From contig NZ_CP108430.1 of NCBI RefSeq assembly GCF_041435335.1, forward strand, positions 5,617,001-5,681,000: a stretch of 64,000 nt of DNA, read 5' to 3'. Source of the DNA: Streptomyces sp. NBC_01283 (GTDB lineage Bacteria > Actinomycetota > Actinomycetes > Streptomycetales > Streptomycetaceae). The position numbers were made by a program, and so were the translations under genes. The first letter of the stretch is position 1. Every line of letters starts with the position of its first letter. Below the pieces are notes generated by a model. That model was not told the DNA's origin and searched no databases. It saw only the letters and a list, made by a program, of their open reading frames with translations. This document shows positions 25,911 through 34,562 of the stretch, piece by piece.

Positions 25911-26183
25911 TTGGATGCCACCGTCACACTCTTAGGTTCCCTCGTCGCCAGTCTCGGGGTTCTGGGCGCGGCAGTGGTGGCGTATCTCGGCAAGCGCGGT
26001 GAGAACGCGCTCACCGGCTACTCCAGCCTCACGGAGAAGCTGCAGACCGAGCGCGACCGGCTGGAGCGGCAGGTCGCCGAACGCGACACGAAACTCGCCG
26101 AGTTAAACGCCCTGCATGTCCATGACCAGAGTGAGATCGCCAGGCTGCTCATCGACAACCAACGGCTCGGAGGCACTTCGTGA
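25911..26183 (+). CDS. small membrane coiled-coil protein (phage DUF2746-like)
   Basis: 90 residues from a TTG start at 25911, chosen because AGGAGG (25898-25903) lies 7 nt upstream; in-frame sequence before that overlaps the tmRNA terminator. One membrane helix (TLLGSLVASLGVLGAAVVAYLG) is followed by a heptad-rich helix (SLTEKLQTERDRLERQVAERDTKLAEL, split here by eye). This helix-then-coil plan resembles small holin-like proteins of actinobacteriophages grouped as DUF2746, but I cannot confirm the family. Its stop overlaps the GTG of the collagen-like gene (26180-26183), so the two are co-translated. Lying right after ssrA, a common integration site, it may be a phage remnant. A perfect 6-bp hairpin (25833-25848) sits upstream. 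Confidence 0.7.
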   Translation: MDATVTLLGSLVASLGVLGAAVVAYLGKRGENALTGYSSLTEKLQTERDRLERQVAERDTKLAELNALHVHDQSEIARLLIDNQRLGGTS

Positions 26184-27055
26184 TCCAGCTCGAGCGACTC
26201 CTGGCCCGCCGTTGGCGCACCGTGTTCCTCGTCTGTGTGCTGGTCGCGCTCTCCGGTGTCGCGGTGCTGCTGTGGGCCCGTATCGACGCGGGTGACCGCC
26301 GGGCCGACCGACTCGCCGCCGAGACGGACCGGCGCGGCGAGGCGGTGTCCACTCTGGCCCGTGACGTCCGCACCCTGCGCGCGCAGGTCCGCGCCCACGG
26401 CGAGACCCCGGCCGCACCGGACCCCTCCGACGCCGTCGAGGACCTCCTGTCCAGGGCGCGGGTGCCCGGCTCTCCTGGTGCCACCGGCTCGCAGGGCGAG
26501 GACGGGAAACAGGGCGAGAAGGGACCACCGGGCGTCGGCGGCCGGAAGGGGGACGCGGGCACGGCCGGAGAGCCGGGTTCCCCGGGAAAGTCCGGCGATC
26601 CGGGCCCCGCGGGGTCCGACGGCGCTGACGGCACGAACGGCGAACGGGGCCCGGAAGGTCCGGCAGGAGCGGCGGGCCCGCCAGGCTCCAACGGAGCCGA
26701 TGGCGCTGACGGGGCCAACGGCTCCGACGGCGCGGGCGGCGCCTCGGGCCCCGAAGGCCCGGCAGGCCCCACGGGTCCACGCGGCGAGCGAGGCCCCAAG
26801 GGCGAGGCGGGCGCCGCGGGTCCCAGCTGCCCCGACGGCTACAGCCTCCAGCAGCCACCGGACGACCCCGACGCCCTGGTCTGCCGCCGCAACGGCGTGA
26901 CCCCCGCGGACCCGGCCCCCGCCATTCTCCTCCTGGCCACCCTGCTGCCCCGCCGCCGCCCGACCCCACCGGACGCCGGACACGCCTCGACACCACTACG
27001 CCGCCGCCCGGCGCGGCTGCCCGACTGCCGCGGCTCGTCGGAGGTACCGGACTGA
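26180..27055 (+). CDS. membrane-anchored collagen-like protein
   Basis: 291 residues. One membrane helix at ~13-33 (RTVFLVCVLVALSGVAVLLW), a short heptad region (~38-74), then 40 uninterrupted Gly-X-Y triplets (about residues 97-216, GSPGATGSQ ... GAAGPS). This is long enough for a stable collagen triple helix, and the coil could be the trimerisation seed. It is followed by a Cys-bounded patch (CPDGYSLQQP ... ALVC) and an Arg/Pro-rich tail. Topology suggests an external fibre. The GTG start at 26180 overlaps the preceding stop. Collagen-like repeats are common in phage tail fibres and in some bacterial surface proteins; either origin is possible. The Arg/Pro-rich last ~50 residues may be a frame extension of lower confidence. 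Confidence 0.82.
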   Translation: MIQLERLLARRWRTVFLVCVLVALSGVAVLLWARIDAGDRRADRLAAETDRRGEAVSTLARDVRTLRAQVRAHGETPAAPDPSDAVEDLLSRARVPGSPGATGSQGEDGKQGEKGPPGVGGRKGDAGTAGEPGSPGKSGDPGPAGSDGADGTNGERGPEGPAGAAGPPGSNGADGADGANGSDGAGGASGPEGPAGPTGPRGERGPKGEAGAAGPSCPDGYSLQQPPDDPDALVCRRNGVTPADPAPAILLLATLLPRRRPTPPDAGHASTPLRRRPARLPDCRGSSEVPD

Positions 27056-27457
27056 CGGCGGGGTGCCGCCTGTCGGCCTCGGGGGCTGCGGGCGGGGGCC
27101 CGCCACCACGGTCTCGCCCCGCGCCGCTGCCGTGCGGTTTGCGGCTTGGCCGATGTACGGGACTGATGGCGGGCGGTGGGGTGCTGGGGCATCGCGCGCT
27201 CGGTCGGCGTTGCTGCCGGGTGGTTGCCGCTCGGTCGGCATACCGGACCGGCAGCGGGGTGACGTGTCGCCGTGACCTCGCCCGGCGTCGCTGCCGGGGT
27301 GTCGTCGCATGCCTGGCCGTGGGCGGGCCACCAGACGCCCCGCCCCGCCGCCGCTCGTTCGGCACCGCGGGCCGGCGGTGAGAGTGCCATGTCGGCTCGA
27401 TACGTGGCCGGTGTGGGGGCTGTTGCGGGGCGGGGGAGTCGGGGATGCTGCTGGGTC
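27056..27457. repeat. GC-rich spacer with degenerate direct repeats
   Basis: 402 bp with no convincing gene. Related copies of a TACCGGACTGACGGCGGGGTG-like unit appear at about 27043-27064 (starting inside the collagen-like gene), 27155-27185 (TACGGGACTGATGGCGGGCG) and 27240-27262 (TACCGGACCGGCAGCGGGGTG); CGCTCGGTCGGC occurs twice (about 27199 and 27230). Frames on both strands are Arg/Pro-rich shadows. The carboxypeptidase promoter should lie at the right end. Confidence 0.5.
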
Positions 27458-29050
27458 ATGAGTAGACCCGCGAGACGCGTCAACGCCCGTATGCGCCACT
27501 GGATCTGGCCCGCCGTGCTCGGTGTCGCGGCGGCCACCCTCTCCGCCGGTTCGCCGGCCGGTGCGGATTCCGACCGCAGCGGCCTGCCCGAAGCCATCGA
27601 CACCATCCTCGGCGACCCCCGGATGGAGGGCGGCGCGGCGAGCGTCGTCGTCGCCGATGCCGCGTCCGGCGACGTGCTCTACCAGCACCTGCCCAGCGGG
27701 CGCCTGATGCCGGCGTCCAACACCAAGCTCCTGACGTCGACGGCGGCCATGGAGCGGCTAGGCCCCGACCACCGCTTCACCACCGATGTGCTCACCGATG
27801 GCAAGCGGCATGGCCGAGAGCTCGACGGTGATCTCTATCTGCGGGGCACCGGTGATCCGACCACGCTCGCCAAGGACTACGACCAACTCGCCGCGAAGAT
27901 CGCCGATTCGGGCGTCCGGCGGGTCTCGGGGCGCCTCGTCGCGGACGACACCCGGTTCGACGACAAGCGCATCGGCGACACCTGGTCCGGCGACGACGAG
28001 TTCGCGTACTACGCCGCCCAGATCTCCGCACTGAGCGTCGCCCCCGACACCGACTACGACACCGGGACCGTCATCGTCGAGGGCACTCCCGGTGCGACGG
28101 CCGGGGACAAGCCCAAGGTGACGGTGACCCCGAAGACGGACTACGTAGACGTCGACATCAGCGCCAGGACCGTCCCCTCGGGCGGCCAGGACACGCTCAC
28201 CATCGAGCGGAAGCACGGCACCAACACCATCACGGTCACCGGCACGGTCCCGGTGGGGGGTTCCGCCACCAAGGAGTGGATCACCGTCTGGGAGCCGACC
28301 GGGTACGCCGCCGCGATCTTCCGGGACGCCCTCAAGGCGCACGGGGTGCGCGTGAGCGGGCCGACCAAGGCCGGGCTCGCCACCCCCAAGGGCGCACGGC
28401 AGCTCGCGTCGCACGACTCCATGCCGCTCAAGGAGCTGATGATCCCCTTCATGAAGCTCTCCAACAACATGCACGCGGAGAACCTCACGAAGACCATGGG
28501 GTACGAGGCGTCCGGGCGGCCCGGAAGCTGGCCCGACGGACTCGCCGCCATCAGCGCCTACTTGAAGACCGCCGGTGTGGACCCCGGCAAGATCCGCCAG
28601 GTCGACGGCTCCGGACTCTCCCGCAAGGACAACGCCCCCGCCGACCAGCTGATCAAGCTGCTGCTCTCGGCGAAGGGCGAGCCCTGGTACGCCGACTGGT
28701 ACAAGTCCCTCCCGGTGGCCTGCGACCCGGACAAGTTCGTCGGCGGCACGCTGCGCACGCGGATGTGCGGGACTCCGGCGGCCCTCAACGTACGGGCGAA
28801 GACGGGGTCGTTGACGGCGGCCTCTGCCCTCTCGGGGTACGTGAAGGACGCGGGCGGGCGTGAGCTGGTGTTCAGCATCATCCTGAACAACTACATGCCC
28901 TCCTCGGTGAAGGCGCTGGAGGACGCGATCGTCGTGACGCTCGCCAAGTCGACCGAGGACAAGGCCGTGCTCGTCAGGCCGCGCTCGGAGCGTGGGGCCG
29001 AGCCGAGCGGCGACCTGGAGTGCTCGTGGCGCAAGCCTGCGCGATGCTGA
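27458..29050 (+). CDS. dacB: D-alanyl-D-alanine carboxypeptidase/endopeptidase, PBP4 (S13) family
   Basis: 530 residues. Signal peptide MRHWIWPAVLGVAAATLSAG with cleavage near AGA. All three penicillin-binding motifs are present: S87-x-x-K (SNTK), S335-x-N (SNN) and K448-T-G (AKTGSLT), with the large insertion between the first two that is typical of S13 enzymes. It removes the terminal D-Ala from, or cuts cross-links in, peptidoglycan outside the membrane. The ATG at 27458 was chosen because the basic n-region follows; upstream frame is low-complexity. The last 77 bp overlap the convergent MFS gene (28974-29050), so the C-terminal ~25 residues after the KAVLVRPRSE region may be non-conserved extension. 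Confidence 0.9.
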   Translation: MSRPARRVNARMRHWIWPAVLGVAAATLSAGSPAGADSDRSGLPEAIDTILGDPRMEGGAASVVVADAASGDVLYQHLPSGRLMPASNTKLLTSTAAMERLGPDHRFTTDVLTDGKRHGRELDGDLYLRGTGDPTTLAKDYDQLAAKIADSGVRRVSGRLVADDTRFDDKRIGDTWSGDDEFAYYAAQISALSVAPDTDYDTGTVIVEGTPGATAGDKPKVTVTPKTDYVDVDISARTVPSGGQDTLTIERKHGTNTITVTGTVPVGGSATKEWITVWEPTGYAAAIFRDALKAHGVRVSGPTKAGLATPKGARQLASHDSMPLKELMIPFMKLSNNMHAENLTKTMGYEASGRPGSWPDGLAAISAYLKTAGVDPGKIRQVDGSGLSRKDNAPADQLIKLLLSAKGEPWYADWYKSLPVACDPDKFVGGTLRTRMCGTPAALNVRAKTGSLTAASALSGYVKDAGGRELVFSIILNNYMPSSVKALEDAIVVTLAKSTEDKAVLVRPRSERGAEPSGDLECSWRKPARC

Positions 29051-30272
29051 GCAGCAGCGCGCAGCACGCGGCGGTGACCGGGACCGCGTAGCCCTGGGCG
29101 GTGCCCAGGTGCTCGACCATCCAGCCGCCGCTCGCGGCGCCGCAGGCGATGCCCCCGAGGAGGCCGGTGACGGCGAGGGTCATGCCCTCGTTCAACCTGC
29201 CCTCGGGGGTGTGCCGCTGGATCAGGGTCATGCCGGTCACCATCGTCGGCGCCGTCGCCATTCCGGCGACAAGGAGAGCCCCGGCGAGCACAAGGAGCGA
29301 GCCGGTGAGCGTGGCGGCCAGCAGCGGCAGGGTCATCAGGGCTGCCATCGCGGCGACGCACAGGAGGTGGCGGCGGGGCAGGGGCCCGCTCGGCTTGAGC
29401 GTTCCGTAGAGGAGGCCCGCCGCACAGGAGCCCGCGGCCTGGAGCGCGAGGATGGCGCCCGCGGCGGCCTTGTGGCCCTGGGTGTCGGCGTAGGCGATCG
29501 TCACGACCTCCATCGAGCCGAAGACGGCACCCGTGGCGAGGAACGCGGCGAGCAGAGCGGGCATCCCGCGCGCGTGAAGGGGCGATTTCCCCGGAGCGGC
29601 CGTACGCCCCAGGGGCGGCGGTTCCGTCTCGCGCCGGGAGGCGAAGAGGAGTACGCCGGTCAGGAGCAGCACGACTCCGACGAGGGTGCCCGCCTCCGGG
29701 AAGAACGCCCCGCAGAGGAAGGCCGCGAGGACGGGGCCGAGCATGAAGCACAGCTCGTCCGCGGCCTGCTCGAAGGAGTTGGCGGTGTGCAGGGCCCGCT
29801 CGTCGTCCTTCAGGAGGTGGGCCCAGCGGGCCCGGGACATGCCGCCGGTGTTGGGCGTGGTGGCCGTCGCGGCGTACGCGGCGAACAGGGTCCAGTCGGG
29901 CGCTCCGTAGTGCACGCAGAGCAGCAGCGCGAGCGAGCCGAGCGCGGCGATCGCGGTGGCGGGGACGGCGATCCGCGCCTGACCCTGCCGGTCGACGAGC
30001 CGCGCCGTCCAGGGCGCCACGACAGCGGTCGTGGCGAGGCCCGTCGCGGTGACGGCGCCGGCGAGCGCGTACGAGCCGCGTGCTCCGGCGATCATGATGA
30101 CGGCGCTGACGCTGAACATGCCCATGGGGAGGCGGGCGATGAGGTTGCCGATGGTGAAGGCGGTGGCTCCGGGTATCCGGAAGAGCCGGGCGTAGGGATT
30201 GCGGCGGCGGGGTGCTTCGGGGTCGGCGGGTTCGGCGGGCGACGGGGGTGCTTCGGGATCGGCGGGCGGCAT
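28974..30272 (-). CDS. MFS transporter
   Basis: 432 residues with 12 predicted membrane segments, beginning after a ~35-residue Pro/Glu-rich tail (first helix AFTIGNLIARLPMGMFSVSAV). Features such as ARLVDRQGQARI (loop 2-3 basic motif) and repeated Gly/Ala-rich helices fit the DHA-type drug or metabolite exporters. ATG at 30272 with GTGAGGGTGAT upstream. Its 3' end overlaps the carboxypeptidase gene by 77 bp on the opposite strand. It is divergent from a LysR regulator, the usual arrangement for a ligand-responsive exporter. Substrate unknown. Confidence 0.87.
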   Translation of the reverse strand: MPPADPEAPPSPAEPADPEAPRRRNPYARLFRIPGATAFTIGNLIARLPMGMFSVSAVIMIAGARGSYALAGAVTATGLATTAVVAPWTARLVDRQGQARIAVPATAIAALGSLALLLCVHYGAPDWTLFAAYAATATTPNTGGMSRARWAHLLKDDERALHTANSFEQAADELCFMLGPVLAAFLCGAFFPEAGTLVGVVLLLTGVLLFASRRETEPPPLGRTAAPGKSPLHARGMPALLAAFLATGAVFGSMEVVTIAYADTQGHKAAAGAILALQAAGSCAAGLLYGTLKPSGPLPRRHLLCVAAMAALMTLPLLAATLTGSLLVLAGALLVAGMATAPTMVTGMTLIQRHTPEGRLNEGMTLAVTGLLGGIACGAASGGWMVEHLGTAQGYAVPVTAACCALLLSIAQACATSTPGRRSARPHAPSAA

Positions 30273-30386
30273 GGGATCACCCTCACCGGGGCGGTGCCGC
30301 GCGGTCCAACACCTTCTGAGGCCCGACTCACGCACTTCCGTTGTAAGTTGCGGATCCCGCCTCCGCTCCCGCTGTAGGTTCCCGGG

Positions 30387-31388
30387 GTGACAGCAGAACC
30401 CCGCATACCCCGCGACCTGGAGCCCCGCCTCCTGCGCGCCTTCGTGGCCGTCTTTGAAGAGCTGCACTTCACGCGGGCCGCCGCCAGGCTGTATGTGGCC
30501 CAGCAGGCACTCAGCCGTGATGTGCGGCGCCTGGAGCGGGAGTTGGGGGCCGAGCTGTTCGTGCGGACGACGCGGCAGGTCACGCCGACCGCCGAGGGGG
30601 AGCGGCTGCTGCCGTACGCGCGGCGGGTCCTGGAGGCGCAGGACGACCTGACGGCGGCCTTCGCGCGCGGCACGGGAATCGGCGGCGCGGCCCGCCCGCT
30701 GCTCGTGGACCTGAACAGCCCGGGGCTCATCTCCGGCCGCGTCCTGGAGCGGGCCCGCGAACTCGTCCCGGAGTGCGAGCTGATGGCCCGCTTCGAGAGC
30801 GGGCTCACCGGGGCCGCCGCCGAGATCCTCGCCGGGCGCCTCGATGTGTCCTTCGGGCGGTACGCCGGGCTCGAACCGGCGCTGCGGGCGCGGCTCGCCC
30901 AGCAGCCCGTGCGCTACGAGCCGATGGCGGTGCTGCTGCCGCTGGGCCACCCGCTGGCCGAGCTCGACGCGGTGCCGCTCGGTGCGCTCGCGGGGGAGAG
31001 CGTGTACGCGGGTGCGGGAAACCCCCGGACGCTGGAGTGGACCGACCTCGCGCGTCGCCTTTTCGAGGGACGCGGGATCGAGGTGGCGGCGCCCGCACCG
31101 CTGGCGGTGGGACCCGAGGAGTTCGGACGGATCATGGCCAAGAACCGCCACCCCGTCCTCACCGCGGTGGACTTTCCGGCCATGCCCGAGTCGGTCCTGC
31201 GGCCTCTGATCGACCCCGTGCCGCTGTCACCTGTGTCGATGGTGTGGAGAAAGGGGCTCGCGCACCCGGGGGTCGACGCCCTGCGCGAGGCGGCGGCCGA
31301 GCTCGCCGCCGCCGAAGGCTGGCTGCGGAGGCCCCGAGATGGCTGGGTTCCGGCCACAGATGCACTCATCATGATGAGGCTGGACTGA
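30387..31388 (+). CDS. LysR family transcriptional regulator
   Basis: 333 residues. The N-terminal winged helix (LRAFVAVFEELHFTRAAARL, AQQALSRDVRRLERELGAEL, TPTAEGERLLPYARRVL) is a clear LysR DNA-binding domain, followed by a periplasmic-binding-protein-like effector domain to the end. GTG start at 30387. It diverges from the MFS transporter gene; the 114-bp gap between them should carry shared operators, and two similar stretches (CCGTTGTAAGTTGCGG and CGCTGTAGGTTCCCG) lie just upstream of its start. Likely controls the transporter in response to an unknown small molecule. Confidence 0.92.
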   Translation: MTAEPRIPRDLEPRLLRAFVAVFEELHFTRAAARLYVAQQALSRDVRRLERELGAELFVRTTRQVTPTAEGERLLPYARRVLEAQDDLTAAFARGTGIGGAARPLLVDLNSPGLISGRVLERARELVPECELMARFESGLTGAAAEILAGRLDVSFGRYAGLEPALRARLAQQPVRYEPMAVLLPLGHPLAELDAVPLGALAGESVYAGAGNPRTLEWTDLARRLFEGRGIEVAAPAPLAVGPEEFGRIMAKNRHPVLTAVDFPAMPESVLRPLIDPVPLSPVSMVWRKGLAHPGVDALREAAAELAAAEGWLRRPRDGWVPATDALIMMRLD

Positions 31389-31536
31389 CGGATTAGTACG
31401 ACTGTCACTGCCGTGCGCTACATTCATGGTCCGGGCGCGGTGTGATAGGGGGGCGCTCGGACCGGGTGGGGGCCTGGTCCGACGGCAAGTTGCCCGGAGC
31501 CTTGCGCGCCCAAGTCAGGTTATGTGGGGGTTGTGC

Positions 31537-32316
31537 GTGCGCATGGAGAATTGGCGAGAAGATGCCCTACCGGAACACACCCATGATCCGAACGAGGTCA
31601 CCGTTCAGATCGACGGGGTGGGGCGACAGCTGGCGGATCTTGCCGCCCAGAGTGATCAGGATGCGCCTGACGGGCCGGTTTTCGTCGACGAGACGGGCCG
31701 CCGCAGCCGGAGGTACCGCCGGATAGGCGTGATCGTCGGCATAGCCTGCGCCGTCTACGCGGTGATCATCGTGGGCACCCTGTTCTCTGGCAACTCCAGC
31801 GCGCCCTGGCTGCCGATCAGCCCCAAGGACGAGAAGCCGGCGAGCAAGGTGGACACACCGAACAGCCCGGCCGGCTCCCTCGACCCCACGGCCTCACCCG
31901 GCTCGACCCCCTCGCCCGGCGCGTCGGAGAGCGGCAGCACCGCTCCCACCACCGGTGACGACGATCCGGCCGACCCGTCCAAGCCGGATGACGGCAAGGC
32001 CAAGCCGGGCAAGACGCCCGACCCGGACCCCACGGACGGCGGCGGCAAGCCCGACCCCGACCCCACGGGCGGCGGCAAACCCGACCCGACGGACGACCCC
32101 CCGAAGCCCGACCCGGACCCGGACCCGACGGACGACCCCATCACGCCGTCCCCTGACCCGTCGACCGAGAACCCGGGCGGCGCGGGCGGAGGCGGCGGCG
32201 AAGTCCCCGCCGTGCAGCCCGCCGCCGACCAACAGAGTCCGCTGCGCGCCCAGGCGGTCGGTTATCTGTCCCCGCGAGGCGCAGGCCAGCAGCCCTCGGA
32301 GGGCGCACAGCTATGA
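31537..32316 (+). CDS. matA: MatA-like membrane protein of the mat exopolysaccharide operon
   Basis: 259 residues. A cytoplasmic acidic N-terminal ~65 residues, one membrane helix (IGVIVGIACAVYAVIIVGTLF), then a long external Pro/Asp/Gly/Lys-rich region of PDPDPT-type repeats (about 140-215). No catalytic motif. The start is uncertain: GTG at 31537 has GGGGG 6 nt upstream, but ATG at 31522 or 31543 are possible. It overlaps the deacetylase/glycosyltransferase gene by 4 bp. From memory, S. coelicolor and S. lividans carry a small membrane protein MatA directly before MatB, and both are needed for hyphal aggregation through a PNAG-like polymer. The symbol rests on position and on matB. Confidence 0.68.
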   Translation: MRMENWREDALPEHTHDPNEVTVQIDGVGRQLADLAAQSDQDAPDGPVFVDETGRRSRRYRRIGVIVGIACAVYAVIIVGTLFSGNSSAPWLPISPKDEKPASKVDTPNSPAGSLDPTASPGSTPSPGASESGSTAPTTGDDDPADPSKPDDGKAKPGKTPDPDPTDGGGKPDPDPTGGGKPDPTDDPPKPDPDPDPTDDPITPSPDPSTENPGGAGGGGGEVPAVQPAADQQSPLRAQAVGYLSPRGAGQQPSEGAQL

Positions 32317-34562
32317 ACACCCGCACCAACAGGGGCCGGTCCGCCGGCTCCCGTCACAGTCACGCCCAGCCCCGGGGCGGCGGAGGCGGCAGGCGCCGTG
32401 CGCAGCCCGCCCGTGGCGCCAAGCGGCGCAGGCTGCCCCTGCGCTACCTCCTGCCCCTGCTCCTCCTGGTCGCCCTGATGGCGATGCTCATGCTGCGCGG
32501 CTACACGCACAGCGAGATCCTCGCCGACCACCGCGTACGCCCGCCCGCGGCCACCGACAAGGTCCCGCAGAAGGTCCTCGAAGGCGGCGGCCCGGTCATC
32601 AACACCCGCGGCGGCCACGAGGAGACGCTGAGCGTCCCCCGCCACCGGCTCGTGCTGACCTTCGACGACGGTCCCGACCCGGAATGGACCCCCAAGGTCC
32701 TCGACGTACTGAAGAAGCACCACGCGCACGGTGTCTTCTTCGTCACCGGCACCATGGCGTCGCGCTACCCCGACCTCGTCGAGCGCATGGTGGACGAGGG
32801 TCACGAGGTCGGCCTGCACACGTTCAACCACCCCGACCTGTCGTACCAGTCCGAGAGCCGCATCGACTGGGAGCTCTCGCAGAACCAGCTCGCCCTCGCG
32901 GGCGCCGCGGGCATCCGCACCTCCCTCTTCCGCCCGCCGTACTCCTCGTTCTCCGACGCCATGGACAACAAGTCCTGGCCGGTGACGAAGTACATCGGCA
33001 GCCGCGGCTACCTCACCGTCGTCAACAACACCGACAGCGAGGACTGGAAGCGCCCCGGCGTCGCCGAGATCATCCGCCGTGCCACCCCCAAGAACGGCAA
33101 CGGCGCCGTGGTCCTGATGCACGACTCCGGAGGCGACCGCTCGCAGACGGTGGCCGCGCTCGACACCTTCCTGCCCGGTCTGCAGGACAAGGGCTACCGC
33201 TTCACGAACCTCACCGAGGCGCTGGACGCCCCCAGCGCGCACGCGCCCGTCACCGGCATCGACCTGTGGAAGGGCAAGGCCTGGGTCTTCCTGGTCGGCG
33301 CCTCGGAGAAGATCACCGGCGTACTCGTCGTCGCCCTCGCCGTCATCGGCTCCCTGGTCATGCTCCGCTTCGGCCTGATGCTGCTGCTCTCCGCGGTGCA
33401 CGCGCGCAAGGTGCGCAAGAAGGGTTTCCGCTGGGGCCCGGACATCACCGAACCGGTATCAGTCCTCGTCCCCGCCTACAACGAGGCCAAGTGCATCGAG
33501 GCCACGGTCCGTTCGCTCATGACGAGCGACCATCCCATCGAGATCATCGTCATCGACGACGGCTCGTCGGACGGCACCGCGCTGATCGTCGAGGGCCTTC
33601 GCCTCCCGAACGTACGCGTCGTACGCCAGCAGAACGCGGGCAAGCCGGCCGCCCTCAACCGCGGCATAGCCAACGCCCGTTACGACCTCATCGTGATGAT
33701 GGACGGCGACACGGTCTTCGAGCAGTCCACCGTGCGCGAGCTCGTGCAGCCGTTCGGTGACCCGAGGGTGGGCGCCGTCGCGGGCAACGCGAAGGTCGGC
33801 AACCGGGACTCGCTGATCGGCGCCTGGCAGCACATCGAGTACGTGATGGGCTTCAACCTCGACCGCCGGATGTACGACATGCTCGGCTGCATGCCGACCA
33901 TCCCCGGCGCCGTCGGGGCCTTCCGGCGCTCGGCGCTGGAACGGGTCGGCGGCATGAGCGACGACACGCTCGCCGAGGACACCGACATCACGATGGCGAT
34001 GCACCGCGACGGCTGGCGGGTCGTGTACGCCGAGAAGGCACGCGCGTGGACCGAGGCGCCAGAGACGGTGCAGCAGCTGTGGTCGCAGCGCTACCGCTGG
34101 TCGTACGGCACGATGCAGGCGATCTGGAAGCACCGCCGCTCGGTGATCGAGTCCGGGCCCTCGGGCCGCTTCGGCCGCGTCGGCATGCCGCTGGTGTCCC
34201 TCTTCATGGTCCTGGCGCCGCTCCTCGCACCCCTGATCGACGTGTTCCTCCTCTACGGCCTCGTCTTCGGCCCCACCCAGAAGACGATCGCCGCGTGGCT
34301 CGGCGTGCTCGCCGTCCAGGCGGTGTGCGCGGCGTACGCCTTCCGGCTCGACCGCGAACGCATGACCCATCTGATCTCGCTGCCCCTGCAGCAGATCCTC
34401 TACCGGCAGCTGATGTACGTCGTGCTGCTGCAGTCCTGGATCACCGCCCTGACCGGAGGCCGCCTTCGCTGGCAGAAGCTTCGGCGCACGGGAGTCCTTG
34501 GAACCCCGCCCTCGATTCCGCAGCAGCGGACGGGCAGCCCTGATCGGAGGCCCGTCGCATGA
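32313..34562 (+). CDS. matB: bifunctional polysaccharide deacetylase / processive GT2 glycosyltransferase (MatB-like)
   Basis: 749 residues. Membrane helix near residues 47-66 (RYLLPLLLLVALMAMLMLRG), then an external NodB/CE4 deacetylase domain: TFDDGPDPEW (about residue 116), the metal-binding HTFNHPDL, FRPPYSSF and VLMHD. A second helix (~330-355) returns the chain inside to a GT2 domain: VLVPAYNEAKCIEATVRSL, DDGSSDGTA, MMDGDTVFE, EDTDITM and QRYRW (about residue 591), the processive-synthase motif. Helices follow. Polymer synthesis and N-deacetylation on one chain fits a beta-1,6-GlcNAc-type (PNAG) exopolysaccharide, as reported for Streptomyces MatB in mycelial aggregation. ATGA overlaps at both ends couple it to matA and to the acyltransferase. 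Confidence 0.88.
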   Translation: MNTRTNRGRSAGSRHSHAQPRGGGGGRRRAQPARGAKRRRLPLRYLLPLLLLVALMAMLMLRGYTHSEILADHRVRPPAATDKVPQKVLEGGGPVINTRGGHEETLSVPRHRLVLTFDDGPDPEWTPKVLDVLKKHHAHGVFFVTGTMASRYPDLVERMVDEGHEVGLHTFNHPDLSYQSESRIDWELSQNQLALAGAAGIRTSLFRPPYSSFSDAMDNKSWPVTKYIGSRGYLTVVNNTDSEDWKRPGVAEIIRRATPKNGNGAVVLMHDSGGDRSQTVAALDTFLPGLQDKGYRFTNLTEALDAPSAHAPVTGIDLWKGKAWVFLVGASEKITGVLVVALAVIGSLVMLRFGLMLLLSAVHARKVRKKGFRWGPDITEPVSVLVPAYNEAKCIEATVRSLMTSDHPIEIIVIDDGSSDGTALIVEGLRLPNVRVVRQQNAGKPAALNRGIANARYDLIVMMDGDTVFEQSTVRELVQPFGDPRVGAVAGNAKVGNRDSLIGAWQHIEYVMGFNLDRRMYDMLGCMPTIPGAVGAFRRSALERVGGMSDDTLAEDTDITMAMHRDGWRVVYAEKARAWTEAPETVQQLWSQRYRWSYGTMQAIWKHRRSVIESGPSGRFGRVGMPLVSLFMVLAPLLAPLIDVFLLYGLVFGPTQKTIAAWLGVLAVQAVCAAYAFRLDRERMTHLISLPLQQILYRQLMYVVLLQSWITALTGGRLRWQKLRRTGVLGTPPSIPQQRTGSPDRRPVA

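Noticed and set aside
27272..27457. N-terminal extension of the PBP4-type carboxypeptidase
   Set aside because: Low-complexity sequence; the signal peptide starts after the ATG at 27458.
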